From: Dicyema japonicum | Lineage: Eukaryota; Dicyemida; Rhombozoa; Dicyemidae | NCBI GenBank assembly: GCA_011109175.1 | Contig: RDEW01000108.1 | Location: 1-64,000, forward strand | Reading direction: 5' to 3' | Length of the DNA: 64,000 nt | Shown: one piece after another, positions 43,069-52,946 of the stretch | Layout of the letters: every line of letters begins with the position of its first letter | Numbering within the stretch: position 1 is the stretch's first letter | Notes under the pieces: model-generated | What the model was told of the DNA's origin: nothing | Database searches by the model: none | The model's input: only the letters and a program-made list of their open reading frames with translations | Made by a program: the position numbers and the translations under genes

Positions 43069-43980
43069 ATCTTTTGTGACATATTGGGATCGGCACTTAG
43101 AGACTTCAGACCATTAATTGGCGACTTACCTCAAACTGAAGTGATTCATGTAGATGATATCGACTATATTTCCAGCGACGAGAAATCATTAAACTATATA
43201 CGGACAAGGATGCCATATGTGCTAGAAAATGGTTCATCAAAATCAATACGGAAAAGACGGAGATAACAACCATGCGCCGTGAATTAACCCGAACTGATGA
43301 AAAAATGGAGACACTAAAAAAAATTGGGGTCGTTGCTCGGAGACGGTGAGGATATCACTAACAGGAAAATATTGGTCGTCGCGGCCTTTAGAAAAATGGG
43401 AGTAGTCTGGAATCATAGTAAACAAATTAGCACACAATTACATGTAAGACTATACAATACCTTTGTGAAACTGGTCCTATTGTACAACGCTGCAACCTGG
43501 GGAGTCACAAGCGGTAATGGACAAACTAGATGCATTTTATCGTAAACAACTCCGACTGTTGCTTGACATCAACTGGCCAAAAAAAATTACAAACAAGAAT
43601 CTATACAAAATATGTATTGCAAGATCATTGAGTCTGGTTATCCTTGAATCAAGATAGCGTCTATTTGGTCACATCCTTCGGATGAGCCCGATGACCTTGC
43701 ATAATTTTGCCAGAGGTTCTACACAAGGACCTGACCAATGTAAGACAAAAGTTGAAAACAGGAGACGATCTGGATACGCTTAGAATAATTGTCAGTTACC
43801 GTGGAGCATGGTGGAAGTTAGCTAAGAGAATTGTGGGAGAAGAAAAATACGGCACAAACAAAACCTTAATTAAAGAATTTTTTTAACAAATTAAACAAAT
43901 GTCAGTTGAGGAAGCCTGCTGCCTTAATTAAATAAATTAATTTTTTGATTCTTCGAAAGTGCTATTAATAATAATAATAT
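43069..43980 (+). mobile_element. LINE-2 3' half: end of RT and C-terminus
   Basis: VIHVDDIDYISSDEKSLNYI (43,141-43,200) is the RT FADD-region equivalent; then NRKILVVAAFRKM, QISTQLHVRLYNTFVKLVLL and YNAATWG, as in the 57.4-57.6 kb copy. It ends AGTGCTA(TTAATAATAATAAT) at about 43,978. Its right flank TACAAATGACA (43,981-43,991) repeats the sequence at 43,058-43,067, so it appears to have entered the same target as the preceding copy. Confidence 0.7.
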
Positions 43981-43985
43981 TACAA

Positions 43986-44817
43986 ATGACACGAGAAATT
44001 GGATTATATGAGAGAATAGTTGCATCAACGACTGGTTCACTGATTACAGGCATATTTATGAATCCACTGGACGTCCTCAAAGTTAGGATACAAATGCATG
44101 GCTGTGTGGCCAGCATAAGTGGAGTGAGCAGCCTTTGGCGAGGACTGGGGGCAACATGTAGTGGCTAACAAAATATTTAGTTCATTCTCAATCCCCAACA
44201 ATGTAATATACTTTTCTTCGTACGAACACATTAAAACTGTTTGGGGGATGACTTATTCAAGCCAATGATAGCTGGGGGACTAGCCAGATGTATTAATTTG
44301 TTTGTTATCCTAGTCATTACTGTCACCAGTCTCAGTCCCATTGATCTCATCCGTACCTCTCTTTAGTCTGGTAAATACGGATACAACGATCTTTGCGTGA
44401 AAGCCTCTTCTCAGGGACTCAGACTCCTCTGGAGGGGTTGTTTCCCCTCTCTTTTGAGGGATGTACCCTTTTCTGGTTTAATTCTTATGTTATTAAGTCA
44501 TGTATTGGCCTTTAAATGAGGAATTCAAGTCTCACCATCTTACTCCGTTTGTCTGTGGACTCATTTCTGGATTAATTTCGACTGTCCTCACTATGCCTTT
44601 GATGTCCTCAAACACGAAAGCTAATTTAACTAATCCTAATTTGTGTCTATCCCACATTATTAAAACCACGTTGACTAATGATAGTCCACTAGCTCTGTTT
44701 CGTGTAGTATTACTATTGTATTGTAGGACTCACTCCCGTTTGTGTAAAGTTGTTCCCTCCTGTGATATCATGATCACCTCTTGTGAATATTTTAAGAACT
44801 ATTATGCTCTTTTGTGA
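43986..44817 (+). CDS. SLC25A39/40: Mitochondrial carrier of the SLC25A39/40 (MTM1) type
   Basis: Inner-mitochondrial-membrane carrier; SLC25A39/40 import glutathione. ATG 43,986. Repeat 1: LYERIVASTTGSLITGIFMN, PLDVLKVRIQ (signature PxDxxK), LWRGLGAT, SIPNNVIYFSSYEHIKTVW. Repeat 2: PMIAGGLAR, VTVTSLSPIDLIRTSL, SGKYGYNDL, LRLLWRGCFPSLLRDVPFS. Repeat 3: HLTPFVCGLISGLISTVLTM, P(F)DVLK in a shifted frame, LALFR, RLCKVVPSC, IMITSCEYFKNYYALL-stop. The WRG/LLRDVPFS and PSCxIMI(T/S)xYE motifs single out this subfamily. Introns of 22-24 nt occur at 44,158, 44,290, 44,476 and 44,704. Four single-base losses and one TAG (44,363) break the frame; loops are shortened. Two LINE-2 insertions sit directly on the start codon. 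Confidence 0.8.
44158..44180 (+). other. 23-nt intron, carrier gene
   Basis: GTAG..TTTAG with an internal CTAAC (branch-site-like); between LGAT and SIPNNVIYF. The join needs one extra base. Confidence 0.6.
44290..44313 (+). other. 24-nt intron, carrier gene
   Basis: GTAT..CTAG; removal gives GGLARFITVTSLSPIDLIR without a frame change. Reading through would insert eight non-family residues. Confidence 0.75.
44476..44497 (+). other. 22-nt intron, carrier gene
   Basis: GTTT..TAAG; removal joins DVPFS to VMYWPLNEEFKSHHL in frame. Confidence 0.85.
44704..44726 (+). other. 23-nt intron, carrier gene
   Basis: GTAG..GTAG between LALFR and the LTPRLCK segment; the join needs one extra base. Confidence 0.6.
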
Positions 44818-44919
44818 CAGTTTTTTATATTTACTCTTGTCTTTATATTACACAGATTTTTTCCAAATAAGAATTTATCAGCCCCTTAGAATCAACCTGA
44901 TCTATGTGAACGAAAGCAT
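44818..44919. other. 3' flank of carrier gene
   Basis: AT-rich, no motif. Confidence 0.4.
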
Positions 44920-45265
44920 GGCGCCACAAAGTAGCAACTAGCATCAAGTCAGACTTTTGGAGAAGTTGGTGAAGTCAGGGTTATTTAACTGAGTCACTAT
45001 CACCCTCTTTGATATGACTTGCTAAGTTTCTAGCAGCTATTTAGTTGTGGCTCTGATGAAACTCAAAGGGTTTTGGTCCTCCAGTGGCAAGAATTTTTAT
45101 TATTTTTCATGTTTTTTATCTTCCCTTGTTCTGCTAGATTGGCGTTTTTTTATCAAGCGCCTGCTCAGTGCTAGGGTGGGACGAAAAGAATTAATTCCTT
45201 CTCCCACTCCATTAGAGGGTTGGATGTTTTCTTCTCTTCCCACTGGTTGTGGATAGACTTACAGT
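44920..45265 (+). repeat. SINE-B/D composite fragment
   Basis: AGCATGGCGCCACAAAGTAG (D-like) is followed by sequence ending in a diverged SINE-B part: TAGATTGGCG, CGCCTGCTCAGTGCTAGGG, GGGACGAAAAGAATTAATTC, CTCCCACTCCATTAGAGGG. Confidence 0.5.
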
Positions 45266-45614
45266 GGGACAAATATGTCATGGCAACCCTACATAAATTC
45301 AAAATTTTAATTTTTATAACAAAATATAAATATTTCAACATAATTTAAAAATATCTAAATTTAAATAACTGTTCTCTATAAAAGTTTATTATTGTTTAGT
45401 TGATTCATTATTTTTATCGATGCGAATCTCAATTTCAAATTTGATTTTTTTAGTGGAAAAAAGTCATGGCAACATTTTGTATTGTACAAGAACATAAATA
45501 ATAAATGTGACTGGTTGAATACGAGCCGTTAAACGAGCCGTTAAAGCCGTTAGAAATCAATAATTTTTTAATGAAAATAAATCAATAAATTAATTCCTAT
45601 CTTTATAATGATTA

Positions 45615-45840
45615 GTAATTTTAATAATTTAAATAAAAGGAGAAAGGTTCAATAAATTTAATTGAATTTAAGGCTGTCGAGTTTTCCAATCTAGCGGAGA
45701 TGCTAAGAAAGAGGTTGTGGATGAACGATTTAACGGTTTTCAATATTGGCGACAGAATTGTTAGAAGAGTACGCACTGACACAAATATAAAAACTTGTAG
45801 AGGTGCTCTGAATGAGCATATGGACATCAATATTTATTAC
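45615..45840 (+). pseudogene. Possible eIF2B-subunit-like exon
   Basis: The open frame 45,658-45,845 reads LAEMLRKRLWMNDLTVFNIG, DRIVRRVRTDTN, IKTCRGALNEHMD. The segment ending FNIGDRIVRRV resembles the A(x)ELM..(E)..VGN(M/I)VRRVL helix of eIF2B beta/delta, guanine-exchange-factor subunits for eIF2. An upstream KRRKVQ in another frame would fit the preceding helix. The match is short and could be coincidental. It is cut by the LINE-3 5' end at about 45,845 and lies inside a TIR-bounded unit, so it is a fragment at best. Confidence 0.3.
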
Positions 45841-45845
45841 GTTAC

Positions 45846-46995
45846 TCAAACTATAGACCGATCAGCCTCATTTGCTCTATATCCAAGATTGCTGAGCGAA
45901 TTATCTTCAAGATGCTGAACTAGCACATAGAAGAGAGTGGATTCCTCCTTCGCGGAACAATGGGGCTTCAGACCTGGAAAATCCTGTACGGACTGCATCT
46001 ACCAGATGCACTCAACGGTATTGAAAGGTCTGGAATTAAAGAGACAAGTCAACCTAGTATGTCTGGATCTGTCTAAAGCCTTTGATATCGTGTGGCATGA
46101 AGCCCTCTTATCAAGGCTGCGAATATCCATAAGAAACACTTCATATAAATAATGAACTTTTTAACGAAACGAACTTCCCGAATACGTGTCGGACCATATA
46201 TGTCAAAAGATATTGCATTGAAGAGGGGAGTTCCACAGGGATCTATCTTGAGCCCGCTGTTATTCAATACATTTTTGTCAGACTTCCCAGTTCCACCAGA
46301 TATGAACACCAAGATGTTGATATACGCGGATGACATTCTAATCATGGATACTTTGGAAAATCTACTTCATCGGAAAATAGAATCAGGCTATTTGTTGATC
46401 AAGTTCAGGATTGGTGTTCCAAGAGACGGATGACACTCTCTACCGAGAAATCGAGCCATATGAGAGTCAGTCGCCTCCTGAGGCATCGTGTACAGCCTTA
46501 TTCACTTGGCATCCCAAAAGTGAATTCACTTCGCTGCCTCAGGATAGTCATCGATGGAGAAAATTCCTTCATGGAAGATATCAGACGAAGAAGGAAGAAA
46601 GCGCTACAAGCGCTTTTCTGTACAAGGAAGCTATCCGTAAGCTTGGAAATCTTGTTTATCTTCATGAGGATTATTCCTACCAGAGCTACTATACGGGTGT
46701 GAAACGTGGTTTTTTTCTCGCCAAAAAGATAAAATAATGTTACTCATGGAAAAGTCGAGAAGGTCAGAAATAAAGTTGGCCTTGGGGAAAAAGCTGTTTG
46801 ATGTCCTAAGCACGGAAGAAGACAAGATTCTTGCACCAGTGAAAAATATTATGGTGAAGAAGATCAAGGGGATCCGATGCTAAGAAGAAATTAAAATTGA
46901 GATGAGGTGCATCGGAAGAATCCAGGCCGCATAGGCGGACTCGTTAAAAATTTCCAAACTAACTCCTAATTTCTGTTGAATAAAGTGTTTCCGTT
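45846..46995 (+). mobile_element. LINE-3 copy, RT and C-terminus
   Basis: From an NYRPISLICSISKIAERII-like frame (45,853-45,910): EQWGFRPGKSCTDCIYQMHS, VNLVCLDLSKAFDIVWHEAL, KRGVPQGSILSPLLFNTF, MLIYADDILIMDTLENL (46,315-46,365, YADD intact), MTLSTEKSSHM, ALQALFCTRKLSVSLEIL, and a C-terminus KLALGKKLFDVLSTEEDKIL with a stop near 46,880. The 3' UTR has CAGGCCGCATAGGCGGACTC. 5'-truncated at the RT; four frame breaks. Confidence 0.85.
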
Positions 46996-47332
46996 TCCCG
47001 CTTGTTTTGCTGTCCGAGCGGCAGTAATATAATGGTTTGTTAAGTTCCGATACTTAATGGGTCGATTTAACAGTCTCAACCGGTAATCGTTACTTTCGGT
47101 ACGGTTAAACGATTTTAACGGCAATATCGATTTTACGGATCGTACTCAACCTGGAGTCGTTTTTAAACGGTGACAATTTTAATAAAAATTTCTCACAAAT
47201 TTTTATTTTCTTAACCGCTTACATCGATAGAATAGTAATAGATTTTTGCCCACGCTCGAATATCGATTTTTAACGGCTCGTATTCAACCGTATCTCATTC
47301 TGAACCGGTCACAATAATAATTTATTTATTAA

Positions 47333-47632
47333 CCCCGGATACACCGAGAAAGAAGTTAAAGTAAACAACTAATTAAGTTATCCAGTTTCCACTTCTACAG
47401 AGTCCATCCGGAATCACATAAAAGGTAAGACGTCCATTACATGCAGTTGTGGAAACCCCTCCAGTAGAGTGGGGAGAGCAAATGATCCCTTTTCGTGCCG
47501 GCCTGGCACTGGGCGTCACCTAGACAGGTGGATTACATGACGCCACTCTATTAGGAAGAGAGAGGAGGTACAGACAAGCAAGCAGAAAACTTAACCAATT
47601 AACCACGCAGCACCACATTGCGCCACGCGGCT
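47333..47632 (-). repeat. SINE-B copy
   Basis: The best-preserved SINE-B, with over 90% identity by eye to 181-486. Head: GCGTGGTTAATTGGTTAAG contains an exact A-box consensus match (TGGTTAATTGG). Confidence 0.85.
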
Positions 47633-47654
47633 CTTGATCAAATACTCAAATAAT

Positions 47655-47985
47655 TAATTATTAAGCACTCCGCGTTGCCATAAGCACGTAAGATGGGTTT
47701 CGCTCGTGCAGAACACACACTTTATTTAAGTAAAGAACAGTTATTGTAACTAATCGTAGAGAGAGAACCAAGGAATGTTCTTTACTTATTTGTTTTTTCT
47801 TTTTCTTGTGTGCATGTTCTTTTGACAATCCAGTTCCGCAGTGAATCTCCACTGACAACGACGTCACTCGTCAAGCCCTTTCCGCATCGTAGATGAGTGG
47901 AACCTTCCACCAGGTGAATAGCAGCGAGTTTCAAACCCGTGACCTAAGCCACTTTAGCCCGACATCTAACCACTATGCCACCCGG
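47655..47985 (-). repeat. SINE-A copy with tRNA-like head
   Basis: Same extent as the 6.2 kb SINE-A: A box region at 47,965-47,983 and a B box mutated to GGGTTTGAAACTC (47,929-47,942). Confidence 0.85.
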
Positions 47986-48080
47986 TACTGGAATATATAG
48001 ATGGCAAAGGATATAGAAAGCTTTTTAAAACTTTTATTATTCCAATTAATAAATTTTATTGAAAAAAGAAAATAGAGTAA

Positions 48081-48575
48081 ACGGTATATAGAAGCTGCCC
48101 TGACTGCGTGGCTATTCCTTCTCAGGATAGCGAGCAAAATTCGCTAAAAATAACCAGCAGTCCTCACGAGAATCTCCTTTTCGTGTAGCGATCCGATTCC
48201 CTAGACGACTCAAGAATTCAAGCGACGCAGGTGGAAGGGAACTAGACGTCTCAACGGCGAGTGGAACAAACAAAAAATCATTGGTAGGACCGTGTACCTC
48301 CAGAGGCACTCTGGAGTAGGTTGCAAGAAGCAAATGTGTCGGTGCAGGTAACGTCCCAGACAAGAAGTTTCCCGGCTTCAATAGGGAAGATTGTCATCCC
48401 ATCTGGTCGTTTCCTGTCCCGCCTGCAAAGACCGACAGGTTCGAGCATGGAGATGGTCCGGCGGCGTCCAAAGCTCGCCTAACGACTTCGTTCAAGGCCA
48501 TGTGTCTGAGAAATCTGCCTGTCTGGAATGATGCGGAGACAAGATCAACTGTTTTGGCCTACACCCTCTCTCCTG
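48081..48575 (-). mobile_element. R2-like LINE fragment: REL-type domain
   Basis: Minus strand: LNEVVRRALDAAG (about 48,498-48,460), RPDGMTIFPIEAGKLLVWD and VTCTDTF (shifted frames, 48,415-48,340), then NDFLFVPLAVETSSSLPPAS, LEFLSRLGNRIATRKGDSRE (48,285-48,160) and an end ILRRNSHAVRAAS. It shows both the R-P-D...D block and the later V-E-T strand. Confidence 0.6.
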
Positions 48576-48765
48576 TAGGAAGAGTGCAGGCAGATTTCCA
48601 ATCAATTAGAAATATTATTAGGAGATATAATCGATTTGCTACCACCATTATTCCACACAGGTCAGAGCACCAACAAAAATTACAAGACGTTCTCGATCTG
48701 TACTCGTTGAAAAAGCTACCAAACATTTTCAGACATGAAAAGAATTGTATGAAGATTTAACAATG
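48576..48765 (+). other. Unassigned open segment
   Basis: The plus strand reads FQSIRNIIRRYNRFATTIIP and LQDVLDLYSLKKLPNIF with a stop at 48,758. Unique in the window; no family recognised. Confidence 0.25.
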
Positions 48766-49639
48766 TTAGACACGAGTGTATCGAATAACAAACACGTTTT
48801 ACAAAAAAATGGAATATATAATAAAAGACTTTATGGGCAGGAGGTATCATGATTTGTAGGAGTTTTTGTTCTTCAGGAATAGAATTACCTAACGTTACCA
48901 TGACTTTTTCCACAATAAAATTCATTTAGAATATTTGAATAGTTAAAAATCAAAAACAAAGATGAATCTCAGCTAATTTTTTTGTAGAAAGATAATAATA
49001 ATCACATTTTACGTAGCCATGACTTATTTGCCTTACCGTATATGTGATATTGAAAGACTCTTAGTTTGTTTGAATAGCTGTTTATTATAACCTTCTTCTC
49101 AGTGTATCTGAGATTGATAAATTAAATTAATTGATTAAAACTGTTCTTTGAAGTATTCTGCGGGACAATTCCTTCTATTTTGCCATAAAGAACAACTTGC
49201 TTACGGAGATATGGCCTATTAGGTATCAACGACAGAATTGTTGTTTCATTCAAAATAATCTGTAATTACATTATGCGAGACACAGTGATTGATTGAGAAA
49301 AATACTGGGGAAATTATTTATTATCATGTAAAGACACTGTAGGGGAAATTGTTTTTTCCTGAACCCAAAAAGACAAAAACTAAATGATTAGTCTATAGGA
49401 CGAAATCCGATAGTCAATATAAAGACTATACAACCAAGCAGTCTCCTTCATTAATCAATGACTGACCAACGTGGATATATTCACTCACATAATATAAAGA
49501 AAATACGATCTGGACAGCTTACAGTCTCATAAAACCTAATTCCTACTATCGGAAACACCTGAAAAAAGTCGACTTGTCAAGATTATAGCAAACAATCTCC
49601 CATGGAACCAGTCAAAAAGAAACAAAACTAAAAGAATTT
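48766..49639. other. No gene recognised
   Basis: AT-rich. A SINE-B/LINE-1-like 3' tail (CTTCTTCTCAGTGTATCTGA at 49,092-49,111, then AAATTAAATTAA) is the only recognisable item. Confidence 0.4.
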
Positions 49640-50462
49640 CCAAGTAGGGCCAATGACTTGATGAGGTTTTACTTTTCTGTTAGCCACCTCAAGATGATCT
49701 CCCTTTCCCGCATTTACAAAAAACTGAAAGTCAAGGAGTTCCCATTTTATCAAATCGATGGAACCAAACTCATGGATCTTATCAAAAACTCGCGAAACTC
49801 TCCTGCGAAAAGACTTGTTGGCTTTAGTATCTTTCATTTGAAGAACCTCTGTTCAAACGAAAGGCCTTATTAAAATATTAGATAAATTCATATCACATTC
49901 CAACTTTATGGAAAAAATCGGAGATTATCACAATCCTAAAGTTTAACAAGAGTCCAGTATCTTCAATCATCAGTATTGCTTAAGCCTGCGGATAAATGTG
50001 CCTATACATCCGTAATTCATGGTTTCAAACGAGATTCCACAAAGTTCTATTCTCTCCCCTAGCTTTTTCAGCCTTTATTTGAGTAGCATTCAGATTTGAC
50101 AAAATTCAATTGGCCTTACATATGCCGATTACATTGTCATCGTTGCCGAAGACACAGACATTCAGAGAACTACTAAACATTTGCAGCATCACCTAGACCT
50201 TATGAGTGAATGGATGGACTCCAACTAGATGTCTCCTGTCTCTACGAAATCATTTGTCTCCATTTTCCCACAGAACTCGAGTATAAATCAGAATCATTCT
50301 CAATTTTCAGTAAACGATAACATAATTCACTTCTCTTCTATCTTCTACGCAACTAGACCTGAAATTTCTAATGCAAACTTTCCAAAGTCACCAATGTCTG
50401 TTCTTCAACTCAGGGATCTGCATTGCAGAAATAGGCAAATTTTTAAGGCTCGTTTTTGAAAG
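49640..50462 (+). mobile_element. Jockey-like LINE fragment with RT
   Basis: SRNSPAKRLVGFSIFHLKNL (49,780-49,850), then SNEIPQSSILSPSFFSLYLS (50,029-50,088, PQG changed to PQS), IGLTYADYIVIVAEDTDIQR (50,110-50,170, YADD changed to YADY), HHLDLMSEWMDSN and a post-RT FVSIFPQNSSINQNHSQFSV segment. Catalytic changes and stops make it inactive. Confidence 0.65.
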
Positions 50463-50812
50463 TTTAAAGCAATATCTTGGCTGATTAATTGTCTTTGTCT
50501 TAAATATGTTAATTCGAATAACTTCAGTATTTACGGATATTTTGATTTTTGGAGACTAACATGTTTATTGATAGCCAAATTAAATACTGAAGTTTGAAAT
50601 CTGAAAATATTCATGAAAAAGGTTAATATTAACCAATATGACATCCCTATACCATTGCAAGTAAAGAAGATCAAAATCCATTCGAAATCTATTTATACGT
50701 AGTCTTAAAAATGAAAGCTTAGACAGTTATAAAATTAACTAAAACGACTTTTTCGTAAAAATTATAAGAAAGTTATATAATAAAATTACGACATTATTGT
50801 AGCATTTTTAGA
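50463..50812. other. AT-rich, no gene recognised
   Basis: Nothing supportable. Confidence 0.5.
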
Positions 50813-50986
50813 TTTTTCATATATTTCCGTCAGACTGTGTTTAATTTTATTAATCTTTTAATTTAAAAATTTAGAAAAAGATAATTACTGTTTGTGTTTT
50901 TTTTCATATATTTCCGTCAGACTGTGTTTAATTTTATTAATCTTTTAATTTAAAAATTTAGAAAAAGATAATTACTGTTTGTGTTT
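50813..50986. repeat. Tandem duplication, 87-bp unit
   Basis: Two consecutive copies containing CATATATTTCCGTCAGACTG and AGAAAAAGATAATTACTG, identical except at T runs. Confidence 0.9.
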
Positions 50987-51443
50987 TTATTCTTATTTTT
51001 ATTTCCATTTTGGGCTCGATTAGAAAGTGGTTGAGCTCTGTGAGCGTTTTGGCATAGTGACGCGTTTTTGACAGTCATGAGCTTCATAAAAATTAGCAAA
51101 AGTGTGTTTAATAATTAAATTTCCATCTTATGATTACCATTAATTTAAATATCTCCAAAATAATGAATTGTTATATTACGGTGATGATAAAGCTCTTTTT
51201 CATTGCATCTCATGTGGATAGAAAGAATGACAGTCAAGAAACATCGGATATACAATGTTTATGAGCGAGGAGTATCGAATGTACTATCTTATGGTTAGAA
51301 TTTCGTCTGACTTTGGGTCAGAATATCAGGCATATTCGATAATTATTACATAATAGATTATTATATAATGTTACGAATGTTTACTATATAAGATAGTGAA
51401 CGTAGAATGAATTAATAATACTATTCACGTATACATTATATTC
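50987..51443. other. AT-rich, no gene recognised
   Basis: Nothing supportable. Confidence 0.5.
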
Positions 51444-51659
51444 TGTTAAACTCAGAGATCCATAATCAACGTAAAACATTATTCATAATAACAAAGAAAA
51501 AAACATCAATAAACAAACTAAATTCTTGGATTTGAAACAAACTACAGTAGATGTTAAACTCAGAGATCCATAATCAACGTAAAACATTATTCATAATAAC
51601 AAATAAAAAAACATCAATAAACAAACTAAATTCTTGGATTTGAAACAAACTACAGTAGA
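51444..51659. repeat. Tandem duplication, 108-bp unit
   Basis: Copies at 51,444-51,551 and 51,552-51,659 differ at one base (AAAGAAAAAA against AAATAAAAAA). Confidence 0.9.
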
Positions 51660-52640
51660 AATATTAACTGATCTGTTCTACAAAATATTCACTTAAAAAC
51701 ATATAAAAAACATAAAAAACTAATTTTTGAAAAGAAGGAGTCAGTCATTAATTTTAATATATTATATGAAGCATTACATTTTAAGACTCTCCTAATGATA
51801 AGTATAAATGCGGCTTGGAATGATCATAAACATTATGGAACTCCAAAAATCACTCAAAGTAAACAAAACCAAAGAAAATTTATTCAGATGGAATAAATTT
51901 TATTTTTTTTTCAAAATGGTTCGATGATGAATTCTCCTCTAACCAATTAAATGATTCTCCTTTCAAAGTACCCCTTGATATCCTTACTGTTCCAATTTAG
52001 TGTTTGCTAAAATTCAATTTAAATTGCCACTTATTACTTGACTTCTGATGAAGTCAATAATCCAACAAGCAAGTCCACAACAAAATTGTGGCCAATCTAC
52101 ATGAATGTTTTGTCACATCAATTCAAACTCTCTATTCCCGATAAATAGATAGACTGATTTGGGTCTGTTCCTTAATAACCTTAAACATCTTCTCGCTCTA
52201 ATCTGATTGTCGGAAATAAGTTCGTATGTTTCAACGAATCTTGACAAGTCAGATCGCGTAGCAGATGAACATGGTGAATCCCCTTATTAACTTATTTAGA
52301 ACTCCAGTTTAACAGACTCTGAAGATTCTCGGTTCTTCTTTGTGACACGTTTTGAGATGACTAAAATACAAATCGATTTTTCTCTGGATTACAAATTGTC
52401 ACGACAATCACATTTAATATTATTTTTCACTAATGTTAATAATTATTCTTATTTTAGGACAAGTTTATTTTTGAAATAGCACAATGTCCTATTTTTTGTC
52501 CTAATAGTACAATTTAAGCCCTAATAATTATCATCTTTATGACCATTATGATTTGAGGTTCGTTAAAATAATAATTTAATCATGTACATCTGACAACTGT
52601 GAGATTAATTGGGATAATTTATTTTTTTAGAATAAATTAT
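51660..52640. other. AT-rich, no gene recognised
   Basis: A KWFDDEFSSNQLNDSPFKV frame near 51,915-51,975 is open but unassigned. Confidence 0.4.
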
Positions 52641-52946
52641 AAAATATGTAATTATGCTAAATTAGTGAATACATTAATTGGACTGTTCTTTTCCCCACCC
52701 AAATCAACCTTTATTGATCAACTTCACTGGGAATCAAAAATTCACCGCATTACTGAAGTTCCTCTCCCAAGCCTACATTCCAGAATATCTGTCAAAATAT
52801 GTAATTATGCTAAATTAGTGAATACATTAATTGGACTGTTCTTTTCCCCACCCAAATCAACCTTTATTGATCAACTTCACTGGGAATCAAAAATTCACCG
52901 CATTACTGAAGTTCCTCTCCCAAGCCTACATTCCAGAATATCTGTC
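52641..52946 (+). repeat. Perfect tandem duplication, 153-bp unit
   Basis: Units 52,641-52,793 and 52,794-52,946 appear identical. The length is 51 codons, so reading frames are preserved across both units. It lies at the 5' edge of the LINE-1 copy that follows. Confidence 0.9.

Larger units (their letters stand above)
45507..47312. mobile_element. Unit bounded by inverted repeats (unclassified DNA transposon)
   Basis: The left end GTGACTGGTTGAATACGAGC (45,507) and the right end, reverse-complemented, GTGACCGGTT, then a 14-bp insertion, then GGTTGAATACGAGCCGTTAA form inverted termini. Subterminal variants of the same motif occur (CGTTAAACG words; another TACTCAACCTGGAGTCG version near 47,145). 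The interior holds a host-like exon and a LINE-3 copy. No transposase was seen. The flanks are AT repeats, so the duplication is unclear. Confidence 0.5.

Noticed and set aside
13790-44365. Reassignment of the TAG codon
   Set aside because: Only three cases, in genes with many other defects; LINE frames end normally at TAG elsewhere (e.g. after SWIT at 30,086), and error or decay is simpler.
35733-44726. Tiny gaps as random small insertions rather than introns
   Set aside because: They share length (22-25 nt), GT and AG borders, T/A-rich ends and exact placement between conserved motifs in three unrelated genes; random insertions would not.
22522-51659. CRISPR arrays
   Set aside because: The direct repeats are single tandem duplications without spacers, in eukaryotic DNA.
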